Positions 34,189 through 42,429 of a DNA stretch of 64,000 nt are shown piece after piece. The notes under the pieces are model-generated. The model made no database searches. It saw only the letters and a list, made by a program, of their open reading frames with translations, and was not told where the DNA came from. Positions within the stretch are counted from its first letter, which is position 1, and every line of letters begins with the position of its first letter. Location of the stretch: assembly GCF_014334055.1 (NCBI RefSeq), contig NZ_CP060490.1:1922001-1986000 (forward strand), in the 5' to 3' direction. The stretch comes from Oscillibacter hominis. Lineage in GTDB: Bacteria; Bacillota; Clostridia; Oscillospirales; Oscillospiraceae. The position numbers were made by a program, and so were the translations under genes.

Positions 34189-34740
34189 TTAATCTCCTTT
34201 GTTAGGCGCCAGAAACGCTCGGATGCTGTCAGCGGAGGGCACCAAAAAAGGCGTCCTTTTCTGATACGCATCATATCCTTCCAGCAGCACCGGAAACACA
34301 CACCGGTCCTCGTAAACCACCAAAAGCACATCCAGCAGGCTGTACACCGCCACACACAAAAGCGGTAAGCCGCAGGAAAGCCACAGACAGAACAGCAATC
34401 CGATCATCCACAAAACGCCGGGATGGCGGCAGAGCGCATAAACGCCCCCGGTCAGCGCAGCCCGCTTTGCACCCGGCTCGCCGTAAGAGGCGCCGGCCGG
34501 CAGAGCAAAAAACAGCGAGTAGGCTTCCAGCGCCAAAAATGCAAGCACCGCGGCAGCAGCCACGATTCGCCAGGCCCCGGTAAGCGGCGCCGCTCCGAAA
34601 CGGCTCCCTGCCGCAACCGCTGTGCAAAAGAGAACCGCCCCGGCTGGAAACAGCCAGCAAAGGCGCTTGTCACCCCGGTGCAGATCGTTCCAGTCACTGA
34701 GGAAGAAGAAGGCAAATCCCAACGTGCCAAGCAGGATCAT
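34189..34740 (-). CDS. Isoprenylcysteine-methyltransferase-like membrane protein
   Basis: This 183-residue protein has five to six helices. The motif CRHPGVLWMIGLLFCLWL and a C-terminal VYEDRCVFPVLLEGYDAYQKRTPFLVP match the ICMT/phospholipid-methyltransferase-like fold (RHPxYxG and E-x-x-L-x-x-x-Y). The ATG at 34740 has GGAGG upstream. It is the first gene of the three-gene operon. The acceptor substrate is unknown, and a methyltransferase role is by fold only. Confidence 0.65.
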   Translation of the reverse strand: MILLGTLGFAFFFLSDWNDLHRGDKRLCWLFPAGAVLFCTAVAAGSRFGAAPLTGAWRIVAAAAVLAFLALEAYSLFFALPAGASYGEPGAKRAALTGGVYALCRHPGVLWMIGLLFCLWLSCGLPLLCVAVYSLLDVLLVVYEDRCVFPVLLEGYDAYQKRTPFLVPSADSIRAFLAPNKGD

Positions 34741-34835
34741 ATCCTTTCCTCCTCTTCCCCACTTCCGGTGTAAGCGGGTCATCTCTGCAACTTCCAAGAA
34801 TCTACTAATTCATATTATGTATACCAATTATATAT

Positions 34836-34864
34836 ATTATATGATAAATTTTGTGCGAGTTCAA
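34836..34864 (-). promoter_or_regulatory. Promoter of the methyltransferase/GH3/HD-GYP operon
   Basis: TTGAAC and TATAAT are spaced 17 bp apart on the minus strand, about 100 bp upstream of the first start codon. The surrounding DNA is AT-rich. Confidence 0.75.
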
Positions 34865-35416
34865 CAAATATCACACGGTGAATTTTCACAAATCGGACGA
34901 TAACTTGACCAATCACAAGATATGGGAATCCTTTTCTTCCTGTTCCCCAAGAGTTGGGCGTCACTATTTTCTAATTTGGTATTTTTTTCAAATCAATTTA
35001 TAAGCCACCTTTTCTGTTTCAAATTGTTTGGTAATTTTGACGACATCCTGAATTCTTTGCCATTCCAAAGCATTTTGACTAATGATTCAATTTCAAAAAT
35101 TTGACAGCAATTTAGGCTTTGCCTTATAATAAGCACATATGTCTCGACCCCGACTGCTAAAGGATATCCCAATCATTTCACATTCTCCCCATCAAATTGT
35201 CGGCATGGCATCCAAACCCCTTTGAACAAGAATTGCCCTCCTGTTCGAGCTCCGATATCCATTCTCCATCAGTCTTCCGGGCTCTTACAAGAGGACAAGT
35301 CGTGCAGCCAGATAGGCATACAGTGTCCATTTTGTGTAATATATTAACTATAATATCTGATATATTGTAGCTAATCTCATTTTGTCTTTGCCAAATCACG
35401 TCCTGAGGTGATGAAC
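34865..35416. other. AT-rich intergenic region with a consensus promoter
   Basis: Some 550 bp, markedly lower in GC than its neighbours, have no coding ORF that I can support. It holds a near-perfect sigma-A promoter (35101-35130) whose transcript would run 280 nt to the rhomboid gene. No riboswitch class was recognised in that leader. Confidence 0.5.
35101..35130 (+). promoter_or_regulatory. Consensus promoter upstream of the rhomboid gene
   Basis: TTGACA and TATAAT have an 18-bp spacer. The predicted start site near 35137 leaves an unusually long leader of about 280 nt before the rhomboid ATG, or an independent small RNA. Confidence 0.75.
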
Positions 35417-35977
35417 ATGCGAAAAATCCGATACAATTCCCCAGTGGTGCTGACCTTTGCACTGCTCTCCATGGCAGCGCTCCTTTTGAATCGGCTTACC
35501 GCCGGCTGGACCAACGCGTACCTGTTCAGCGTATACCGCAGTTCCCTGGCGGATCCTCTTTTTTACTTCCGCCTCTTTGGCCATGTATTGGGACATGCCA
35601 ATTGGGCCCACTACAGCGGGAATATGGTTCTGCTGCTGCTTACCGGCCCCATGCTGGAGGAGAAATACGGAAGCCGCCGCGTTGCAGCGGTCATCGCCAT
35701 TACCGCCCTGGTCACCGGGCTGACGGAGGTCCTTTTCTTCCCCGGAACGGCTTTGTTAGGTGCCTCTGGAGTGGTGTTTGCCTTCATCCTGCTCTCCTCT
35801 GTCACCGGGAGTGGGCGGGATGGAGTCCCTTTGACCCTGATTGTGATTGCAGTCATCTACTTGGGTGGCCAAATCTATGAGGGCATCACCCAGCAGGACA
35901 ATGTGTCTCATCTGACCCATATCCTGGGCGGCGTCATCGGCGGCGGAGCCGGCCTGGCCCTGCGGCCAAAAAAATAA
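35417..35977 (+). CDS. Rhomboid-family intramembrane serine protease
   Basis: This 186-residue protein has six hydrophobic helices. The catalytic serine lies in GASGVVFAF and the partner histidine in SHLTHILGGVIGG. HANWAHYSGNM matches the conserved loop HxxxxHxxxN. It would cleave transmembrane helices of unknown substrates. ATG 35417 has GAGGTGAT upstream. Confidence 0.9.
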   Translation: MRKIRYNSPVVLTFALLSMAALLLNRLTAGWTNAYLFSVYRSSLADPLFYFRLFGHVLGHANWAHYSGNMVLLLLTGPMLEEKYGSRRVAAVIAITALVTGLTEVLFFPGTALLGASGVVFAFILLSSVTGSGRDGVPLTLIVIAVIYLGGQIYEGITQQDNVSHLTHILGGVIGGGAGLALRPKK

Positions 35978-35980
35978 AAC

Positions 35981-36017
35981 AAAAAAGAGCGCGCGGAACC
36001 ATCCGCGCGCTCTTTTT
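35981..36017. terminator. Bidirectional terminator between rhomboid and grd operon
   Basis: AAAAAAGAGCGCGCGGA pairs with CCGCGCGCTCTTTTT around a 5-nt loop. It ends both convergent transcription units. Confidence 0.9.
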
Positions 36018-36019
36018 GC

Positions 36020-36313
36020 TCAGTTCAGGCGAACCTCTTTGGCCTTCTCCGGCTCAAAGTACCCCTTCATGTCGTACTTGTTGTAACCGGAGTAGTCGGA
36101 CAGAACCCGGCCCTCCAGAGAATAGCTACGGATGAACCGCTTGCCGTCCACAGAGGTCCAGTTCTCAGCATCCCAGCTGAGATAGCCGTCCTCGTCGCTC
36201 TTTTTCTCGGCAAAGATCAGGTCGACCTGCCGATTGTGGTTAGCCACCAGGTCAATGAGCTCCTCGGTGGTCAAATCCTTTTCGCATTTTTCAATGACGT
36301 CGTTGACTTTCAT
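36020..36313 (-). CDS. 97-residue protein at the end of the glycine reductase operon, unknown
   Basis: I do not recognise the family. It is soluble and acidic and has no signal peptide. The N-terminal part (VNDVIEKCEKDLTTEELIDLVANHN) looks helical. The middle (GYLSWDAENWTSVDGKRFIRSYSLEGRVLSDY) looks like a beta-rich small domain. It lies 17 bp downstream of grdD with an AAGGAAG site, so it is very probably co-transcribed with the grd genes. Confidence 0.6.
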   Translation of the reverse strand: MKVNDVIEKCEKDLTTEELIDLVANHNRQVDLIFAEKKSDEDGYLSWDAENWTSVDGKRFIRSYSLEGRVLSDYSGYNKYDMKGYFEPEKAKEVRLN

Positions 36314-36330
36314 ATGCTCGCTTCCTTCTT

Positions 36331-37482
36331 TTAGCCCACATATCCGGCCTTCTGGAGAATCTCCAGGGCCTTGGCATGGTTGGCCTCACTCATCATTACC
36401 AGGGGACCGGTGCAGCCCATGCCGGACTCAGCATAAATGCCGGCCTTCCACAGGGCTTTCACGGCGTCCTCCAGATCCATGACCTCGATGCCAGGGATGC
36501 TGGCGGTGACAGGTTCTGCGGGAGGCGCCTTGACCTCTTCCTCCTCAGCAGCAGGCTTGGCCGCAGCCTTGCGGGCCTCCAGGATTTTGCTCAATCCCGC
36601 TTTTTCTGCCTTGGCAAACTCCTCGGCCGCAACCTGGAACACCTTGCCCCGCACCAGCTGGGCGGCAAATTCCAGAGCGTTGGCAATCAAGGGTGCGCCG
36701 GAAGCGCGGGAGATGATGAGGATCAGCTTTTCGTAGCCCTTTCCGATGCCGGGGCCGTAGCCGTATCCCGTGGCTTCAAAGCTGCCGCCGGTGGTGTAGG
36801 CGGAGAGCATCTTGATCAGCACGTTGCCGGTCAAAGAATCGGTGACCATGACGTCGGGTGTACCCTGCAGCACATCGTTGCCGCGCATGACAGCGCCGCC
36901 GTCGGCCCGTGCGGAGTTTGCGAACTGGAACTCATAGCCGCCCTCCTGCAGCTGCTTAAGGGCCATCTCGGTCTGGCGGGCGCCGTCCACATTCAGGATG
37001 CCCACGGTGGGATTCTGGACGCCGGATGCCTTGGCCGCGATGATGCCGTAAACGGCATTTTTGATCATACCCTCAATGCGGTCGGCGCTGGAGGTACCAG
37101 TGGTGTTGGCCACAAACATCTCCTTGCCCTTGGCAGGGGTAACGACCCGGCCCACGGTGGAAACACCGATGGGGAACGGGAAATGCATGGTGACCGCGCC
37201 GTCCACCTCGTGGTTTTCCACCATCTGCTCCATCTTCTTGTGGCCCTCGTCCTCATCCGCCACTTTGACGGTGGTGACGCCTTCCGCCTCCAGAGTGCCG
37301 ATGTAGTACACATCCACACCGCGGGCGGCAGCCATCTTGGCGGCGGCCATGGCGTTTTCCTCGCCATGCTCGCTGCCCATGCCGGTCAGGGCAATCTTGG
37401 GGCGGACGCCGTAGGAACCGTTTTCCAGGCCCTCAGCCATCTCCAAGAATGCCTTGGCAATGGTTTTTTCCAAATTACTCAT
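36331..37482 (-). CDS. grdD: Glycine reductase complex component C, subunit alpha
   Basis: GrdD and GrdC form protein C, which accepts the carboxymethyl selenoether from GrdA and releases acetyl phosphate. This 383-residue protein shows PlsX-like features: GVRPKIALTGMGSEHGEE near the N terminus, PGIGKGYEKLILIISRASG, and a conserved Cys in ESGMGCTGPLV near the C terminus. A charged Ala/Glu/Pro linker precedes the last domain. It starts 12 bp after grdC. Confidence 0.93.
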   Translation of the reverse strand: MSNLEKTIAKAFLEMAEGLENGSYGVRPKIALTGMGSEHGEENAMAAAKMAAARGVDVYYIGTLEAEGVTTVKVADEDEGHKKMEQMVENHEVDGAVTMHFPFPIGVSTVGRVVTPAKGKEMFVANTTGTSSADRIEGMIKNAVYGIIAAKASGVQNPTVGILNVDGARQTEMALKQLQEGGYEFQFANSARADGGAVMRGNDVLQGTPDVMVTDSLTGNVLIKMLSAYTTGGSFEATGYGYGPGIGKGYEKLILIISRASGAPLIANALEFAAQLVRGKVFQVAAEEFAKAEKAGLSKILEARKAAAKPAAEEEEVKAPPAEPVTASIPGIEVMDLEDAVKALWKAGIYAESGMGCTGPLVMMSEANHAKALEILQKAGYVG

Positions 37483-37494
37483 GCTTTGCCTCCC

Positions 37495-39033
37495 TTATTC
37501 GGCCTGAGCCATCAAAGTGGCGGCAAACTCCTTCATGGCCTTGGCAATCATGCCCTTGACCTCTTCCTCACTGACGCCGGCATTGTCGCCCTCGCCGGAG
37601 TTCTTCTGAATTACAAAGGAGACGCCGTCAAAGAGGTTGGTCATGCGGCCCAGGAACAAAGACCCCTTGCCGATGATCATCACACGCTGGATGGCGCCGG
37701 CCAGGATATCCTCACGGGCAAAGCCGATGTAAGGAACGCCAGAGGGGATGTGGCCCTGGGTGGGAGCCCAGCCGGTGAGGCCGTGCTCGACGGTGAACTT
37801 GGCCAGGTCCGTCTTGGCGATGTCGCCCCGCTTGACAGCCAGAGCAGCGATCATCTTGTAGTTGGCCAGAGGCACGTCACCAGCGCCGGCGGGCTTGGTG
37901 ATGTCGGGGTTCTGCATCTCGGGGGAGAACTTGTCGATGTCAGTGACCTTCAGGCCGGCGCGCTCCAGCGGCTCAGTGACCAGGGAGCCGATGACAGCCT
38001 GAGGAGCGGATCCGGTGCCCACCGTGTGGCGGCCCAGGATTTCCAGGTTGATCTCAGGGTTCACGCCGTCATTCTGGGTGACCACGACGGCGAATCCGCC
38101 CACCATGTCCTCCAGGATGGGCAGGCCCTTCTTCACGTGGTCCTTGCCGTTCATGCCCAACTTGGCGGTGCAGCCGCCAGCGGTGACGATGACGGTCTTA
38201 TAGGCGCCGGACTCCACCAGAGCGGCAGCCTCAATCATAGCGTGGGAAGGACCGGCGCAGAATCCGCGGGCGTCAGAACCGGTGGCGCAGCTCAGTCCAG
38301 CAATCTCAGCAGCAGCCTTGGCAAAGTTGCCGCCGCCGCGCTGGTTCATATCGCCGCAGGCCTCTTCGCAGCAGTCAATGACGTACTCCACCTCATCCTT
38401 GCTGATTCCGGCGTTCTTCACGGCAGACAGCAGGGCCAGCACGGAAGATGCCTTGGAGACAATGTTTTCGTGCATCACATGGGCGGACAGGTTCACGTCG
38501 ATGTCGTGGGCGCGGTTGACGCAGCCCACCAGCTTGTCGTGATGGTAGAGGCCCTCGGAGTGCTCCTCGGCCACCAGGCGGGCAACCTCGGCGCCATCTA
38601 CGCCGTCGTTGATGCGGGCCATAATGGTCTCGTCGATCAGGGGATTGGCAGCCAGGGCGGCCTTATGCTCAGCCACAAAGTCCTTATCCATCTTCACCAG
38701 GTCAAAGACGTCGCAGGCCTGCATTAGAAGCAGGAACTCCTCCTGGGGCATGATCTGGCCGAACTTGCCATAGCGCTCGCTGACGTCGCAGGTCTTGTCA
38801 TGCCAGGGCTGCTCCACACCCGCCAGGTCCTCGGGGGTCTTGTTGCCGATGTAGACCTGGTTGGGCCAATAGCTCAGGGTCTGCTCAAAGCTGCGGATGT
38901 GGCTGGGCAGTTCCTTGAGGTAGTCACCGTCGGGATTGACGATGCGTTCGGTGGTTTGGGTGGTGCCATTGTGAATCACCATGTCGGGCGTATGTACCAG
39001 GATATAGCCCGCGCCTTTGATAACACTCTTCAT
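37495..39033 (-). CDS. grdC: Glycine reductase complex component C, subunit beta
   Basis: This 512-residue thiolase-like subunit partners GrdD in acetyl phosphate formation. The start sequence MKSVIKGAGYILVHTPDMVIHNG and the motif DARGFCAGPSHAMIEAAALVESG, plus TAGGCTAKLGMNG, are GrdC-like; the Cys residues are candidates for the acetyl-thioester site. It is separated from grdA by 170 bp that contain a GC-rich hairpin. Confidence 0.93.
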   Translation of the reverse strand: MKSVIKGAGYILVHTPDMVIHNGTTQTTERIVNPDGDYLKELPSHIRSFEQTLSYWPNQVYIGNKTPEDLAGVEQPWHDKTCDVSERYGKFGQIMPQEEFLLLMQACDVFDLVKMDKDFVAEHKAALAANPLIDETIMARINDGVDGAEVARLVAEEHSEGLYHHDKLVGCVNRAHDIDVNLSAHVMHENIVSKASSVLALLSAVKNAGISKDEVEYVIDCCEEACGDMNQRGGGNFAKAAAEIAGLSCATGSDARGFCAGPSHAMIEAAALVESGAYKTVIVTAGGCTAKLGMNGKDHVKKGLPILEDMVGGFAVVVTQNDGVNPEINLEILGRHTVGTGSAPQAVIGSLVTEPLERAGLKVTDIDKFSPEMQNPDITKPAGAGDVPLANYKMIAALAVKRGDIAKTDLAKFTVEHGLTGWAPTQGHIPSGVPYIGFAREDILAGAIQRVMIIGKGSLFLGRMTNLFDGVSFVIQKNSGEGDNAGVSEEEVKGMIAKAMKEFAATLMAQAE

Positions 39034-39167
39034 AAGAAAATCGTCCTCTCTGCATTTTCAAAAATGTAGTTCATCGCCATGGATCATTGCAGCAGTGCTG
39101 CGTCCTACGAGTGCGGCCTTCTGCGATCATCCACATCGACGCAGAATGCGCCTAAAAGACGGACAGA

Positions 39168-39189
39168 GGCGGCGGCTGAAGCCGCCGCC
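39168..39189 (-). repeat. GC-rich hairpin between grdA and grdC
   Basis: GGCGGCGGC/GCCGCCGCC arms with a 4-nt loop lie 15 bp after the grdA stop. No T run follows, so it is more likely a processing or stability element than a terminator. Confidence 0.6.
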
Positions 39190-39203
39190 CCCAAGCTCAG
39201 TCA

Positions 39204-39680
39204 TTAGCCCAAATACTTGCAGTACTGATCGCGAATGGCGCTCATCTCGCTGATGATATCATCCACATCCAGAACCATCTCCATCATGGAGACCTGCTCC
39301 TCGTAGACCGCCTCGTCAAACTCAGCCTTCACTTCAGGCTCGCACACGTGGTAAACCGTGAGTCCCAACTGGACTCCTGTCAACGGACCGGCATAAGTCG
39401 GGTCACCATTGGTGACCGTCTCAGCAGCCAAGCCGGAAGCCTCGCCCTCAGCAGCACCCAACAGAACGACAACGTTCTCAGGGCCATACTGCTCAGCGAA
39501 CTCCTTGACTCGCTTCTGATTTTCCAGATCCATTGCACCAGCGGCGGTTCAGACGAAGCACTCCGTCGAGGAAAACACGACCTCAGCTCCAGCGCTCACA
39601 GCGCAAGCCTCGATGGCCTGACCGGGAATGCCGTCGCGGTCACCGATGATGATGACCTTTTTGCCAGCTAAAATGCTCAT
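39204..39680 (-). CDS. grdA: Glycine reductase selenoprotein A (UGA decoded as selenocysteine)
   Basis: GrdA carries the carboxymethyl group on its selenocysteine and is reduced by thioredoxin. The frame from the ATG at 39680 ([17 protein letters not shown]) reaches an in-frame TGA at 39551-39549, inside the classic CFVU motif followed by TAAGAM, and then continues to a TAA for a total of 158 residues, the family length. Without recoding, tools annotate only the last 109 codons (start at 39533). selA, selB and tRNA-Sec are encoded nearby. Confidence 0.93.
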
Positions 39681-39754
39681 GTCTCTTTTCCTCCTTTGCA
39701 ATGAATTTATAGAAAGCTGCTCAGCAGCGTTCTACCGCTTGGTTGCGCCATCAC

Positions 39755-40072
39755 TTAGATGTGGCGCTTGATCATGGCCTCGACGTTCTCGGGGGTAGCG
39801 TCGTCCTTGACACAGGAATCGATCATCGCGCCGTTTTCATAGATGGCGATGACGGGCAGGCCCAGGATCTTCTGGCCGATGGCCAGGCGGCGCGCCTTGG
39901 TGGTGTTCAGGGCGCAGAACTTCAGCTTATCGCCGTAGGTCTCGGCAAAGCCGTGGACGTGGGGCATCAGGGCAGCGCAGGGCACGCAGCCGTCGCCGTA
40001 GAAGTCCACCAAGACCTTACCGCTGGCCTGAAGCACTTCGGCCTCAAAAGTATTCTTATCAACTTCCAGCAT
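39755..40072 (-). CDS. trxA: Thioredoxin of the glycine reductase operon (CVPC active site)
   Basis: This 105-residue thioredoxin fold has the redox motif GDGCVPCAALMP instead of the usual WCGPC. A CVPC motif is known for grd-linked thioredoxins such as that of Eubacterium acidaminophilum. It supplies electrons that reduce the mixed selenide sulfide on GrdA. It lies between trxB and grdA in one operon. Confidence 0.92.
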   Translation of the reverse strand: MLEVDKNTFEAEVLQASGKVLVDFYGDGCVPCAALMPHVHGFAETYGDKLKFCALNTTKARRLAIGQKILGLPVIAIYENGAMIDSCVKDDATPENVEAMIKRHI

Positions 40073-40086
40073 AACTCTCAGTCTCC

Positions 40087-41028
40087 TTACTTCAGATTTG
40101 CGATATAGTGTTCAGCCTGCATGGCGGCGATGGCGCCGTCAGCGGCAGCTGTGACAACCTGACGCAGGCTCTTCACACGGATGTCACCGGCGGCATAGAC
40201 GCCGGGGAGGTTGGTGTGCATGTTGTCGTCGGTTTTGATGTAACCGTTCTCCATGTCGATGATGCCATCGAACAGCTTGGAGTTGGGCAGCAGGCCGATG
40301 AAGCCGAAGAGGCCGAACATGCCGTCCTCGGGATCTGCCTCCACGGTGGTCAGTTCGCCGGTCTTGGTGTTCTTGACGATCATCTTGGAGAGGATCTCGT
40401 CGCCATCCACCTCGTCCACCACGGTGTCCCACATGAAGTTCAGCTTGGGATTCTTGAACGCCTTCTCCTGAATGGACTTGGCGGCGCGCAGCTCGTCGCG
40501 GCGGTGGATGATGGTCACCTTGCGGGCGAACTTGGTCAGATACATGGCCTCTTCCACGGCAGCGTCGCCGCCGCCCACAACGTAGACCTCAAAGTCCTCA
40601 AAGAACGCGGCGTCGCAGGTGGCACAGAAGGAGATGCCCTTGCCCACATACTGGGCCTCATTTTTGCAGCCGATGGGGCGGGGGAATGCGCCGGTGGCAA
40701 TGATCACGGCCTTGGCAAGGTATTCGCCTTTATTGCCTACCAGCTTCTTCACATCGCCGTCCAACTCCACGCTCTTGATCACGTCGCTGACGCGCTCAGC
40801 ACCAAACTTCTTGGCCTGCTCGGTCATGCGGGCAATCAGGCTGGGGCCGCTTTCGCCCTCCAGAATCTGGCCGGGGTAGTTTTCGATCTCGTTGGTGATG
40901 GCGATCTGACCGCCGTCCTGGCCCTTTTCAATAATCAGGGTATCCAGACGGCTGCGTCCGGCGTAAAGGCCGGCGGCAAGGCCGGCAGGGCCGGCGCCCA
41001 GAACAATAACATCGTAGATTTTGCTCAT
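40087..41028 (-). CDS. trxB: Thioredoxin reductase
   Basis: This NADPH-dependent flavoenzyme regenerates the thioredoxin. It has an FAD-binding GAGPAGLAAGLYAGRS at the N terminus, the redox disulfide in SFCATCDAAFF (about residues 133-143), an NADPH Rossmann motif VVGGGDAAVEEA, and the terminal GDIR pattern with QVVTAAADGA. The 313 residues are typical. It is 15 bp upstream of trxA. Confidence 0.93.
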   Translation of the reverse strand: MSKIYDVIVLGAGPAGLAAGLYAGRSRLDTLIIEKGQDGGQIAITNEIENYPGQILEGESGPSLIARMTEQAKKFGAERVSDVIKSVELDGDVKKLVGNKGEYLAKAVIIATGAFPRPIGCKNEAQYVGKGISFCATCDAAFFEDFEVYVVGGGDAAVEEAMYLTKFARKVTIIHRRDELRAAKSIQEKAFKNPKLNFMWDTVVDEVDGDEILSKMIVKNTKTGELTTVEADPEDGMFGLFGFIGLLPNSKLFDGIIDMENGYIKTDDNMHTNLPGVYAAGDIRVKSLRQVVTAAADGAIAAMQAEHYIANLK

Positions 41029-41050
41029 TCTTTTACGCTCCTAATTTAAG

Positions 41051-41092
41051 GATGCTCTCCCACGGCACCTTTTGGGCACCGTGGGAGCATCT
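41051..41092 (-). repeat. Large inverted repeat between grdB and trxB
   Basis: Arms of 13-15 nt, with a 2-nt bulge (GATGCTC then CCACGG against CCGTGGGAGCATC), enclose a 13-15-nt loop. No T run follows on the minus strand, so read-through into trxB is expected. Possible mRNA processing or stability element. Confidence 0.6.
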
Positions 41093-41102
41093 TCATTCAA
41101 AA

Positions 41103-42407
41103 TCAGACCTCGAAGATGGTCTGGTCCTCCACCTCGGTGGTCAGAGCCTCCAGGGCGCGGGAAACCAGCTTTTTACGCAGGGCGTACTCCTCTTCCTTGG
41201 TCAGTGCGGGGTTGCCCAGGGGATGGGGGATTGCAATGGTCGGGACAATTCTGTTGGCGCCGACCGTCATGGAGATGGGGGTAACTGTGCACATATGCAC
41301 CACGGGGATGCCAGCGCGCTCAATCTCTTTTACCATCGTTGCACCGCAACGCGTGCAGGTGCCTCAGGTGGAGGTCATGATGACGGCATCCACTCCTGCG
41401 GACAGGAGCTTCTGCGCGTACTCAGCAGCAAAGGCCTTGGCGGAGGCAACAGCGGTCCCGTTGCCGACGGTGGTGTAGAAGAAGTCGTGCAGCTTGCCGA
41501 TCTTGCCCTCGCGCTCAAACTCGCGCAGCACATCCACAGGCAGGACGCGGTCGGGATCCTCGTTGGCATAGACCGGGTCGTAGCCGCCGTGGGCGGTCTC
41601 ATAGGTGGCCTCGGTCAGATCCTGCACGCCGGCGATGTTGTACTCGCCATAGTGGGAGGCGGAAGAGGACTCAATGTGATCGGGGTTGCCCTTGGGGACG
41701 ATACCGCCGGAGGTGCACAGGGCAATGGTGGCCTTGCTCAGATCCTTAATGGCCTTATTGGGGGCCACGCGGTCGAAAGAGGGCATGGGATACTCGGTGG
41801 TGAAGGGCTTGTCGGAGAGCTTGTTGATCAGCATCTTGACAGCGCGCTTTGCACCGCGGTCCTTCTCAAAGAAGTTACGGCGGATACCGTTGGGCATATA
41901 GCCGTCCTCGCAGGAGGCGCCCAACTCTTCACCCTTCATCAGCTTCATCGCCAGCTTGGCCATCACGGGGGCGGCCTTGCGCATGCCGGCGGCGCTGTTG
42001 GTGGTGGCGACGACCAGGACCTTGTCCTTCAGATCGGCGCCGGGGTTTTCCTCATACATACCGGTCAGGACAGGGATACCCAGCTCATCCTGGACAGCCT
42101 GGCAAACATTGGCGCAGGCATAGCCGTAACGGCCGGCGTTGAACGCGGGGCCCGCGATAAAGAGGTCGGGCTTGGCAGCCTTGACCCACTCCAGGACCTG
42201 CGCCTTGGCATCCTTCTCGTGCTCAGCGAAATAGGAGTCGCCGCAGACGATGGTCTGGACGATCTCGGCCTCACCCTTCCAGGCCTGGTTGAAGGCCATG
42301 CCGGGGCCTACAAAGCCCTCCCGCAGCTCGGGGGGCACATGAGCCATTTCCTCGCCGCCGATGTTGGCGAAGAACTGGTTGATATAGTGTACTACACGAT
42401 AACTCAT
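41103..42407 (-). CDS. grdB: Glycine reductase selenoprotein B, gamma subunit (UGA decoded as selenocysteine)
   Basis: GrdB is the substrate-activating subunit that attacks the glycine-pyruvoyl Schiff base. The frame from the ATG at 42407 runs 347 codons to a TGA at 41366-41364, inside the expected ST-U-GTCTRCGATM motif (UxxCxxC), then continues in frame to the TAA for 434 residues. Both parts show GrdB similarity, for example INQFFANIGGEEMAHVPPE at the start and PHPLGNPALTKEEE at the end. Without recoding it appears as two genes. Confidence 0.93.
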
Positions 42408-42429
42408 TGTTCTCTAAGTCCTCCTTCCC

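Noticed and set aside
36376..38727. A 783-residue open frame on the + strand opposite grdC/grdD
   Set aside because: It is a mirror frame of highly GC-rich coding sequence and has no family similarity; the minus-strand genes are clear.
39204..39533. Separate 109-residue protein after a stop codon
   Set aside because: It is the C-terminal part of GrdA; the preceding TGA is in the selenocysteine position.
41103..41336. Frameshifted or broken grdB
   Set aside because: The TGA is in frame and in the known Sec position; no frameshift is needed.
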